Position numbers and translations under genes: made by a program. Shown here piece after piece: positions 11,201 to 23,200 of a stretch of 64,000 nucleotides of DNA. Each line of letters begins with the position of its first letter. Positions within the stretch are counted from its first letter, which is position 1. The stretch covers positions 11,994,501 through 12,058,500 of the forward strand of contig OU015662.1 of the NCBI GenBank assembly GCA_907165275.2, in the 5' to 3' direction. Source of the stretch: Zygaena filipendulae (lineage: Eukaryota > Arthropoda > Insecta > Lepidoptera > Zygaenidae). The notes beneath the pieces are model-generated. The model did no database searches. It was not told the origin of the DNA and was given only the letters and a program-made list of their open reading frames with translations.

Positions 11201-14200
11201 CCAAGGGACATTCACGTATTTAAATAATTCTGTTTCACTCGATTTCATTTTGTTCTTCAAGATTTCTCTTCCCTCTCTCTTCCCTCTGACTGTTGCTAAT
11301 GAAGTGGGTCTTTTGATATCGGGCTTGACAGGTGCGGGGCGGTGCGGGGCGGCGCGGGGCGCGGGGCGCGGGGGATTGACGGAGAGCCCACTAGAGTGTT
11401 TATCAATTTCATATTAATTATTATTATTTGCATTTTTAATTGTATTTATACTTCAACTAAGCTTTAAAATTGAGCTAAAATTCAGTTATTTGAATGAAAA
11501 TTTCTGTAATATGAAAGTACATAATTTGTCGGTGCATGTCGCCCCCTAAGGCTTTTCTTAAAAACTCCGTTCAATCCCATACAGCCGTGCTTCCATCATG
11601 CCCGTGACATGTATTTTTATAAAGAGACGCCACCTTTACAATTTTTATAACAAGTAAAGTTTTTCGTTTCGTTCTTTATTTCATTGGCTTCCTGTCTGAA
11701 AGAATGAAGTCGTTAAATTGATGGCAGTCTGCGGGAGTAAGTACAGTTGGCATCAAAAGTAGCTGAGCGGTTCAGGTGTGCACATAATTAGAATTACAAC
11801 ACTTAATTTAATTGTAAGTGAGTTTGTTTGTTTGTTTGTTACGTTTTCACGCTTTATCGGCTCAACCGGTCATCATGATATTTTGCGTATACGTTGTCAG
11901 GAGTACAGAAAAGAAAAATAAAGGGTAGGTAGTTAGGTACTTTTTATACCGGAATTCCTGCGAGATCTTTGAAATGGGGTGGGGTGAAACCGCGGGGAAC
12001 AGCTAGTATAAATATATCCGTATTTTGCTTCGCTATCGCATTGGTAATATGATAATTGTTGTAATGTCGTTTTAAATAAATAAATAGCGTTTTTCACATC
12101 GATAGACATAATAATGTATGCAACAGAAGTGTTCTGATTGTTGTGAGCACGCGGAGGTTCAGTCAATAGGGATGTTGACGACTTTTGGAAATGAAAATTC
12201 TAATTAGACAGTTTGCAAATAAAAAAATTGTGTACACGTATTTTTTTTTTGCTAATTAATGAAAATATACATACCTAGATATAGCGCATTAAAGTTTAGG
12301 GTGGGGGACTCGTGACGTCATTTTTCGGTATAAGCTCCGTACAAACTGCACCGAGTTGTGACGTGACGCGGAATTTCAACTCAATGTATCGCCGTTATTT
12401 ATTGATTCCGTAAAAAAAGAAAAAATACGTGTCCAATGTTTTTTATTAATCTACACGACGGACTAAAAAAAAATTTAGTCAAGTAGCCAATTGTAAAGAT
12501 ATATATTTTGACAATTTTTTGATAATATTGACGTAATCGAAGCTATAAATACCTACTATATTGTTGTTTATATATATATTTGTGCAGAGGATATTGGGTT
12601 TCTTGGGAGTTGGGAGTGTAAAGCTATTTGAATATAATATATCTACTGTTGACTGTACCTACGTGTATGGTGTTGCTGCTTCAATCCAGTAATACATTTT
12701 TATTTACTTTTCCTCGCTACCAGAGTGTCATAGAAAAGTTTTATGATATATTATAGCAGAAGAAGAAAATTGGTTCCGCCTGCCCCCCGCGACCCACTCT
12801 GCACCCCTCCGCGCCCAACTCATAATAAAGTTGGGGAGCTTTTTTCTTAGCTTCTCATTAATAATAATTAATTTATTAGCAACTAAAAGTTGTTTAGGAG
12901 AAATACATATATAAATTCGTTTCGTATTGATACATAGTCGAGGTTTCGTTATATTTTTCATACGAATTTCAACAGATATTATTATAAAATATAATGTTGA
13001 TACTTTTTCTTCTATATATCATTATAAAATTAATCCGAAAATCAGATATAAATTATGTATTTATTGAAATTCGTAGGTATGAAAACTAGGCCCAAACAAT
13101 CTGCCTTACTTTATTAAGCTCGAAGTACCGCATTAATGACGTCACATCGAACTTAATTAATTAGACATTTAGACGAGAGGGTCGGGGTAGGGTTGCCACC
13201 TTTTTTTGGAAAAAATATAGTATTTTTCGGAAATCCAGGAATAAAAGTAGTACATTTATTTTTAATCATTATGTATCGGTTAGCAAAGCATTCATCTACA
13301 AATTATTGCTAGTTTGACAGTTGACGTTTTGTTGCCGCCTACAACAGCCTATGCGTTTTGTTTTGAAAGTCCACGTGCTGCGCTGTACCCACAGCGCGTC
13401 CCAGACCAGTCACAGTTAATATAAAAATACATTTGAATTAGGAATAAAAATATAGTATTTTTCGTACTATATGTATTATTTTTCTATTATGTATAGTAGG
13501 TACAATGGGCATGTTGACTATTTTTTTTTTAGTCCGTCTTGTAGATTATTAAAAAATATTGAACACGTATTTTTTCTTTTTTTACGTAATCAAAAAATAA
13601 CGGCGATATATTGAGTTGAAATTTCGCGTGCGGCGTGACGTCACTATTCTGACAGTTTGTATGGCGGTTTTTGCGGTTAGTGACGTCACGAGCCCCTCAC
13701 CCTAAACTTTAATGCGCTTTATCTCTGTATATTTTAATTTATTTGAAAAAGCAAAAAATACGTGTCTATTGTTTTTTTATTTTCTAACTGACGGACTAAT
13801 TAGAATTTTGATTTTCAAAAGTAGTCAACATCCCTATTGACTGAAATATAGTACGATAGGTACTTATAGTACGGGTGGCAACCCTAGGTGGCAGTTGGCT
13901 TGTTGCCGCGAGGTACATTGGAATATATTGAAGCCGACTTATCCAGGCGAGTGGATACTTAGCAGAGTTAATTGCTTACACGTGCTCGTCTTTACCTTGT
14001 ACAATGTACACCTAATCGGGAGTACACTCGATTTATTCGTGCCGTTTCTATGGAGGTGAACCCACGGCCCCGCCGTCAAAAGCTAGATTGAGCAAGGGAA
14101 GATAATCTTACCTTACTAATTTGAAAATTCCATTCATACAATGTGACGCTACCTATTGCTGGAAGAACTGCAGGGTAATGTTTAATAAAATGTTTCTAAC

Positions 14201-17200
14201 GGCCGCACTCAGAGTCGACTTTAATGATTACTTAGTTAAGTATAGATTTCTAAAACAAAACTGCCGCAATCAGAGACGGTTAGTAAATTAATGTTAATTG
14301 GCATTTAATGAGATGTAACTTAATTAGTTAAATGCCTATAAACATTAATTTATTAAACTTGTCTGATTGCGGCAGTTTTGTTCTAAAAATCTATACTTAA
14401 CTAAGTAATCATTAAAGTCGACTCTGAGTGCGGCGGTAAAAGTATCACTAGATGGCATCTAGTATCTACAATTTTATTTACAACACGTTTAAATCCACTA
14501 AGTAATTATGTTAGTCATAGCCGAACTGTTTAGCGCGCTGCCGGTAATCGCTGTGGTTGCAGGTTCGAATCTGAATATCACCATATTTTTTAACTAGTGT
14601 CCCCCGCGGTTTTACCCGCGCTAATTTCGGAGTTCCCGCGGGAATTCCAGAATAAAATAGGGATATAAACCTTCCTGATGAATCACTCTATCTATTGGTG
14701 AAAACCGAATGAAAATCCGTTGCGTAGTTTTAAAGCTCTAAGCATACATAGGGACAGACAGACAGCGGGAGCTGGGAAGCGACTGTTTCTACGTATGTAT
14801 AGTGATTGCTTTTCCCATCTTGTGGTGGTGAAAGTAAGTAAAAATAAGATAAGGAGCCAGTTGCGCTTTTATTTTATTATCTACTAGCTGTTATCCGCGG
14901 TTTCACCCGAGGGAATTCCGGAATAAAATATATAATAATAATAATAATCCACTTCACAACACACAGATCTACTTGATCCCACACTAAGCTATAAGCTTGT
15001 GTCGTGGCAACCAAGCAAACGTGGTATATACTACACATATTATTACATATATATTATACTATAGATATATATACAGGAATATTTTTTAAGCAATGCGCAA
15101 AAAAATTTTGTTCAGTATCAGTAATAAAACACATTTCCATTATTTGTTCAAAACTTTTTTATATTTTTTTACCCGGCTTTAAATTTGCAAAATATGGACA
15201 CTATCTATTCGTAATAATATCAATGAGCGCGCGCGCCGTGCGGCGTACGCGGGGGTGTTGCAGCGGGGGTGAATGACCTCGATCAGCTGTCGGTACATTG
15301 TAACCCACGTAAATACCAACCGCTTCGCGCGCAGTGGTGGTGGCGGCGAATAGTACTTTTTTGTACTAAGACTTATCAAAATAAAATAGTGTTTATTAAA
15401 ACTTCTTTAAGTTTAATTTGTAAAAGTTTGCGCACTGAATAAAAAATATTCCTGTATACACATCCAGACTGGAAAATGGAACCCTGTGTTCATCACACAA
15501 AGTCTACCCCCACCGGGAATCGAACTCGGAACCTCTTGATTAGCGGGCAGGCATGGTGATCATTGCGCCAATCGGGTCGTCGAAACTTAAAAAATGGCGA
15601 ACGTTGTAGGAGTTAGATGCGCGAGTGCGGCGGTTGGAGTTTGTTAAAACTTTGTCTATCAAAAACACTTTTCTGGTGGTCGGTAAGACGGTACACATTC
15701 ATGCGAAAGTGAGTTTGTTTGTTTGTTTGTTACGCTTTTACGCGTAGGTAAGTACTCTTATCCCGGAATTCTAACGGGATCTCCTAAACTGACTCGGGTG
15801 AAACCGCAGGGAACAGCAAGTAATAAAATAAATAGCCAAACCAATATGGAGCGTTAGTAGAGCGAACCGCAAGAACTTTGACACAAATTCGTATATTTAC
15901 CACCTCCGTATTGATTTCCGTTTCCGGAATTCTATACTGATTCCAGTCACGGACATATTGTATTGTGTGGTGTAGATATAGCTTCATCGTACAATATATA
16001 CGTGTAGAATACAGAGCAAACACACTGGCCTCGGTTATAGATGTCAGAATAAACACAATCTCTCATACAAACTATCTACCGCGCGCGTAACCAACCCACC
16101 ACAGACACGTGTGTATAGAATAGACTACTCAAGTCGTTCATAAGCTTGCCGCCACTCTGCTCTGTTGCGCAATTCACCTACACCAAAGACATTCTATATA
16201 TTTAACCAAAGGAAAAAATCAAATCAAATCATAATTTATTGCACACACACCAAACACGTCGTTAAAAGAAATAAAATTAATTGACTATAGAAAAAATGAG
16301 GTTTTATTTGCCTTTCTTATACATATTATAAAAAGAACGAAATTGAGGCACGCATGCGTTAACTATATTATTATTGTAAACGAACAATATTTGTTATTGT
16401 ATAGTTTTTGTATACGTGTGTTATAATTTTTGTGTTGTGTCAAATAAAGCTTTTTCAAATTCATATTCAACAAGTCAACTGAGTACGATCATCTTGATTT
16501 ATTTTAGAACTACCATATTATAACAATAAATATTTGCTATTCAAGAATCAGAAAACAAGAAAACGTTCCCTATGTACGTTCCTAATGTGCATAGCAGTTA
16601 TAAAGTCTCGATGGGCCCCAAAGACAAATTTGTGGCTCCCTCCCGAGACATGTCAGCCATCTTATTTCAAACTACCCGCCCTAGATGTCATGTGTGCTGT
16701 CAAAGTGTCAACCAAAGATGGCGCTAGATTTATGTAATATTTCCAACACATGGTTTATTTATATATTTTTTATTTATTTATATATGTATATGATTGCATA
16801 TATCTTTACGAACTTGCCTTATCTACCATATTCTACATCTGTACAACCGAGAGAAGTTCGCATAACTTTATATCTACCGGTGCTGAATAGATAAGGTACA
16901 CACGGTACACGGTATCAGGATGAGTGTTTGCTCAGAGCCCCGAGGCCGCGCCGTAGTTGCGTGTGTTCAGACAGACGGACAAACAAGGTGAGAGGTTGCC
17001 TCCCACTGAGTGGTTTGCTTAGTGTCAGTGAATTCGCCGACTCTCATCTAATGTTACAGTTTTGGAATAGTGTTTCGTTAAACGCAAATTAAACGTTAAT
17101 TTACATTATATAAAATAACATCACTCTATCTGTAGCTGTTTTACTTGCGGTTTTAAAAGCATGAATACCTATTGGTATTCCCGCTGTAATTCTTTGTTTC

Positions 17201-20200
17201 GGAGATCAGCATGAACAAACAAACACACGCATTTACATATCCTTTCAAAATTTTTATTGTTTATTATAATTTGTTACTCTCCTTTTATCGCCCCCTCTCA
17301 ATTTTCGGTAAATGTAATCAATGTACAGACTCGCGAATTCTATTATGTATATAGATTTTATCCTTCATGATCAAGATAAGTGACATAGAGGAGGATAAAT
17401 GCGAATACGTAATCCGCTGTCATGGAGTAGGTATTAACATATCAAATATACACGTATTATTGACGCCAGCATGGAGCTAGTATAGCCCCGTCACGTACCC
17501 ACACTCCTCAGAACTCAATCCAACGTCGAATCGTGACAACGGCACGCAAAATCTCTTATAGCTAAAAGCAAATAATAAACTCGAAGACGGCTCAGATTAT
17601 CCTTGTCAAGTCATTGTAAAGGACTTTCACACTAATACCTACAAATATGTCAAGTAACAATATATGTATTTAGCTACTGTGTGTTGCTTACTGCTGAAAT
17701 TATTTGCTAAATCGGTTTCTAGTTGTATAGATGTAGTTTGGCATCACAGTACTTACAGTGCATTCTGTTCTTTTTTTATGTAAAAATCATATTATATTAT
17801 TTATTTAATACACACGGTGTGGGTATACCAATAGTGGTTAACAGATACCTATATAACTACTAGTATACCTTACATACTACGGAATTCCCGCGGGAACTCC
17901 GAAATTAAGGCCGGTGAAATCTCATGAAATTTTGCATACACTTTGTCAGGGGTACAGAAAAGGACATACTTAGGGTACTTTGTATCCCGGAATTCCTGCG
18001 GGATCTCCCAAATTTTCGCGGGTGAAACTGCGCGGAACAGCTAGTACTTAATGAAAAAGTTTTTTTCTAATACAAGCCAGTGCTATAGACTGCAAAATTA
18101 CAAAAAGTACTGTTTCAAAAAATGCTAAAAACGTAAAGATTCAATTTATGGGGCGGACCTCTGCTACGATAAAGAGTCTATATCCAGTCACCGATCGCCG
18201 ATCTCTTTGCACTCGTTCAAGTGAATTTTCAATAGTTAACTTGTAATTGAAAATGAATATCTCATCTTACAAACTTTCTTCCTCCGATTTCTCAGTTTCT
18301 TCTTTAAAATTTTTCCATTTCATTCAAATCAACTCTTTCATCGGAGCCTATAATTTCCAATTAAAAATTAATACTCCCGCCGCACTCAGAGTCGACTTTA
18401 ATGATTACTTCGCTAAGTATAGATTTTTAAAACAAAACTGCCGCAATCAGACTAGTTTAACAAATTAATGTTAATTGGCATTTAACTAATTAAGTTACAT
18501 TTCATTAAATGCCAAATAACATTAATTTACTGAACGTCTCTGATTGCGGCAGTTTTGTTTTAAAAATCTATACTTAACTAAGTAATCATTAAAGTCGACT
18601 CTGAGTGCGGCGGTCAGTCATTTAGAAAGGTAGGCGATTTAACTTACTACTTTTATTTACATTTATTCAATTACAAGTATTCTGATCATTGACTGCACAG
18701 ATTATTAGAGATTTGATATTTGTGACTTTTCATTAACTTAACAACAATAAAGTACCGAGTAACCCTTCGAATGTTGTTAAAAGGAACCAGATAAGATTAC
18801 ACTACCAAAAGGCAACAGAGCTCTGTGAATGAATGCACTCGTGCCTTCATTACCATAAGCAAACACGTTCCGTTTCTCGCGCGCCGAGCTCGCCGCGGGT
18901 AACGCAGCGCCACGAGGCCGGGTAGACGTGCCTTTTCATAATTCACCCTGATGCTTCCCTCATGGACGTCAAATATCGTGATATTGTAGACTTTAAATAA
19001 TTTCGCGTTAGCATAGCTTATAGTTTGAACACATAATAAAAATGCGACCTCTGCAATAGTCGCGTGGTATAAGGAACGTTGCTTATGCGAACACAGACAC
19101 TTCACACACGAAAACGAAGAGAAATAAGCTAATGTTTCAGCCGAGACTTGCATGTATAGTGTAATAATAATCTATGATAAGTAAATAACCACAACACGGT
19201 GTGTTTCCGCCATTTGACCGTGCGCGCTCGTTTTTTTTTTCGATTTCCCGCAACGGTGATTGGAACACATTTTTATTTATTTTTTTATTTTGAATATTTT
19301 TCATGCACTTTACATTGCATGGACGTAAAACTTTCGTTTTTCTCGCGTGCAAGACGATGTATTGAACCGATAGTACCCTGAGCGAGCACTCGCAGACTGG
19401 GCGGGCCCGGGGTGGACGCGCACGTGCGCCACGACACCGGCGAGGCGGTGCTGCACGCCAAGTTCCTGGTGAACGAGGGCGCGCTGGTCACCGCCACCGC
19501 CGACGACCAGATCCACCTGTGGACCTTCCGCCAGAAGTTCCCGCAGCGGGTGCAGTCGCTCAAGTTCCAGAGGGAGAGGTGAGTCCTAACCATCTTTATT
19601 ATTTAAACAAAATAGAAAGTTTTTCTTAGGACGTTTGACTCCGATATGGATGCCATTTCACGGTAATGTGTAGGTAAGTATACTGGTAATTTTGCACGAG
19701 TAAAAGTAACAGTCAGCGTATGTGCAAGGTTTTTTTTATTACTTAATTTTGTTGTGTTGTTTGTATTTTGACCATTGTCACGACTGGTCGACGAGTCCTA
19801 AACAAAAATTGAGAATAGACTTTCGCACTTAACCAGTGTTAGGTTACATTTTTTACCTATTATTTATCTGTGGTTGTGATTTGAAAATTATTAGCCCATA
19901 AGATTGCAAATTGCAATACCTTTTCTTAATCTACTAATTTTTTTGGCGCTCTCTCGGCGTATAGGTACAGAACAAATTAGCTGGAGTGTTCATAATAATA
20001 ATAATAATATTTTTATTTCACGCCTGAATGACGTCACTGCTTTTTCCCTAAAAAACATTGCAATATAAAGCAAAATTCACTTTATACAATTTAATTTATG
20101 AACACTGAAATGAGTGATGGAACCGATGCCATTCGATTTAAAAACTCGGGAAAGGAGTCATACTATAGTCTTGTTTAGAAAAATAATAATAACTTATTTA

Positions 20201-23200
20201 ATTGTAACTTTCTTTCAATTACCCAAGAACCATGTTTGTTATTGCGTGTTTACACGAAAGTCCAAAATGACCGCATTCCGTGTCGAACAAGCGATTCGGA
20301 ATTTTAAAAATAGGCGATCTGAGTACTCCATAGCAATGTAAGTATACGTAATTACCGTCGGAACATAATACCAAATTTAGCCTGCTTGCCTGCTGACAAG
20401 CGGCGCGTGCGTTCAGAATGTTGCCACTAGCGCGGAGACAAGGCCGGTTGCCATGGCGACGGCTTCCGGCCCTCTCATCAAAGCCCGCCCTAACAATGGC
20501 TGGAAACTGTAAATTATTAAAACGCCGCCGTCGTGTAATTAACTTGCCGTACGTAGGACACCCGTGTTGTTAATTAACCCGATGATTTATACTTTATTTT
20601 AACACTAGCCAGTGTCCGCGGTTTTGCACGAGTTAATGTAATTTATTTTCCGAATGAAAGATAGGTGAGAGGTAGTTTAGATACTGTGAAATTTCATGAT
20701 AATCGATTGAGCAGTTAAGGCGTAAAAGTTTAATAAACAAACAAACAAACGTACATTCGAATTTATTTTTAATATATTATAACAACTACCCTCAAATAAA
20801 AAAATCAGATGCGACACCAATATTCCGACACCAAATTTCGGACTTAAGTGTCTGTGTATATTTTGATTATTTTGTTAATATTTGTATTTTGAAGTAAATA
20901 AATAAAATAACAAAATTTCAATGATTTTACTAAGTGTTCTATAAACTGAACGTAACTTTTATGTAAATCCATGATTTTTACGGATTTTTTTTTAGTTGAA
21001 TGGAAAAGAACGACATGAAAAAATTAAAATTAGATTTCGGTTTCAGTAGGTAAAATTTGCCGAGTTTTATTTAAGTTCAGAGAAATCGCCATTACTATCG
21101 ATATTAATATACAACGTATATTAAACTGTCCATAAAGTTGTCAATATGTATTTGGGTCATCGATACGATGGCTGTATCGAATATTCATTAGCTGGCGAGT
21201 CCGTTAATTCGTGAGCCCTAAAGAGGCCGGCTGGCAATGAATGTGCTGGAAGTTAAATCAGTTGCGGACTACCCAAGTACCAGCTGCTCCAGTATTCATC
21301 ATATTCAAAGCCCTTGAATATTGTAAATACTTGCGATGCCCGGGACTTTGCCCCGGAGCCCTGAGATACGTACTATATTAAAAGGCGCTTGCTCGCAGCG
21401 ACGTCGTGCTTCGTTAGGGTTGTCACGCCCAACTTTTCCGTCGGGAAAATGTATTACACCGAAATTTTCCAACCGGCAATTTCATATTATATTTCGTACG
21501 CTTTGACATTCATTTTAATCTAGAGTCGTGTTCCTGAATTCTTGTTTGGGAGTTGAACATGCTTATGAAAAGAAATACGAATCCTTTTTTAAGTGTTAAT
21601 GGTTCTTTGAATGTCAGAAAAATCTGTTGACATTCAGTGAAACGTTTTATACATTTCATATTTAAAAGCTAGCTATTCAACCGAATGAAATCCATCAACG
21701 TTTATTGGTTCGTACAAGTAAAGTTGTTTTCTTCATTTTTTACTGGTTAGTAACTGTGTAAGTTGTGGCAGAATGAAACGCGAGAAGAAAATCTCGTAGA
21801 CTTTTTTTTGGTGGACAACCCTGCGACCACAATGTGGGCTCCGCAGAAACAATCAAAAACTTTGTTATGAAACTCGTTCATACACGATCGGGGCGCTTTC
21901 CTCTTAATTCAGTTTTTAATTAACCGCCCGCCCCGCCCCGCCCCGCCCCGCCCGGTGTGTGGCACGAATCATTTGTCTTATTTACATACATTCAACTTTT
22001 GACCCTTCATGAATATTAGAGTCCGTCTGTTACTCCGCTTTGATTCCCTTACTTTAGTTTCATTCAATTAATTTGCGAACCTAATGGGATCAAATTTTAA
22101 TCTTCTGCTTAAGGTTTTTGTCAAATTTCTCGTTTAATTAAGTAGGAAGTAATTCAGATTAAATTTTTACCTTTGATCATTTCCGTAAATTAATTATTAC
22201 AGGGCAATATTTATTTTGCTTTCTTTTTTAGCTAATAGTACAAGTTTTCTCTTTGCTTTTTATTTTACTGCTTTTAAGTATTACCTTCCAGTAATGTTCA
22301 CGTCTGTATTCGTCGTGAACTTGGAAACATCGTCTTTCAACCTAGTTGGGATTCGTCAAAGAAAACATATTTCGGAATTTAGTTGCATTCCAGTACATTG
22401 TCTCAAAGCAACAGTTGTTGTAATAACGAGCTCAGTATAGCTTCTTTGAGATATGAAGATTTAAAGAATAGATTGGATCCAAAAAAAAATATTAAAATGA
22501 TATCAAAAAGCGGGATCTATCGGGTCATCCATCCATCGCGGTCAACACAATCTGTGAAAATGTTTTATCTAATCTACTACAGAATGTTCTTCTTCTGTTC
22601 TTGATGATATAAATTATACAGTAGACCCTTCACATGGTGATATTAAAATTAGCTGTGATTTAATATGGCAAAACTGGATTTTTGATTGAAGACCATTTGA
22701 CGTGACCACGTGACTTGGCGATACGTTGCTTAGTTTTCTACGTGTCAACAATAATTGTAGAATGTAGATTGTCAACTCCATTGTTAGAGTAAGTGTCATC
22801 GCGTCGTAAGTGCGATGCCAGCGCTTCAACAAATTGCATATTGTTCTAAGACAATAGATATACAATTTGCGATGATGAAGCGAGAACTGGCTAGCGTATG
22901 CACATTGCCCAACACACATAATCCTTACTAATCCCTACTAATATTATAAATGTGAAAGTAACTCTGTCAGTCTGTCTGTCTGTTACGCTTTCACGCCTTA
23001 ACGGCTTAACCGATCATCATGAAATTTTGCACACACATTGTCAGGAGTACAGAGAAGGACATAAAAAACTTTTAAACGCATAATGTGAACATACCAAAGG
23101 GGCGTTGGAGAATTAAAAAAAAAAATCTTTTTTATTCTCCAACGCCCCTTTGGTATGTTCACATTATGCGTTCGGATTAAACGCCGCAAGGTGTAGGTTC

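Larger units (their letters stand above)
5251..19395 (+). other. 14-kb intron, probable U12 type, packed with repeats
   Basis: Donor GTATCCTTTT, acceptor actcgcag; a candidate U12 branch site TACCCTGAG lies about 14 nt before the acceptor and there is no pyrimidine tract. Contents: an inverted pair of Helitron-like elements (6070-6376, 6845-7160) with smaller pieces at 6400-6600 and 6720-6790; CRE-MITEs (8088-8280, 12165-12480); foldback MITEs (9045-9186, 10842-11104, 14200-14436, 18377-18613); a nested hAT-like MITE (13188-13886); Helitron-like elements (11812-12006, 14594-14808, 15700-15824, 17880-18045); and a SINE (15463-15582). Intervals such as 7200-8080, 15830-17240 and 18620-19380 hold only short chance ORFs. 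Confidence 0.8.

Noticed and set aside
14538..14585. Possible tRNA gene (GGTTCGAATCT)
   Set aside because: A B-box-like string is present but no acceptor stem or anticodon loop folds; at best a tiny SINE remnant.
18797..19153. Minus-strand ORF of 118 codons
   Set aside because: No recognisable motif or conserved pattern; ordinary intron composition.
22614..22919. Minus-strand ORF of 101 codons
   Set aside because: Overlaps a MITE arm and lacks coding signs.
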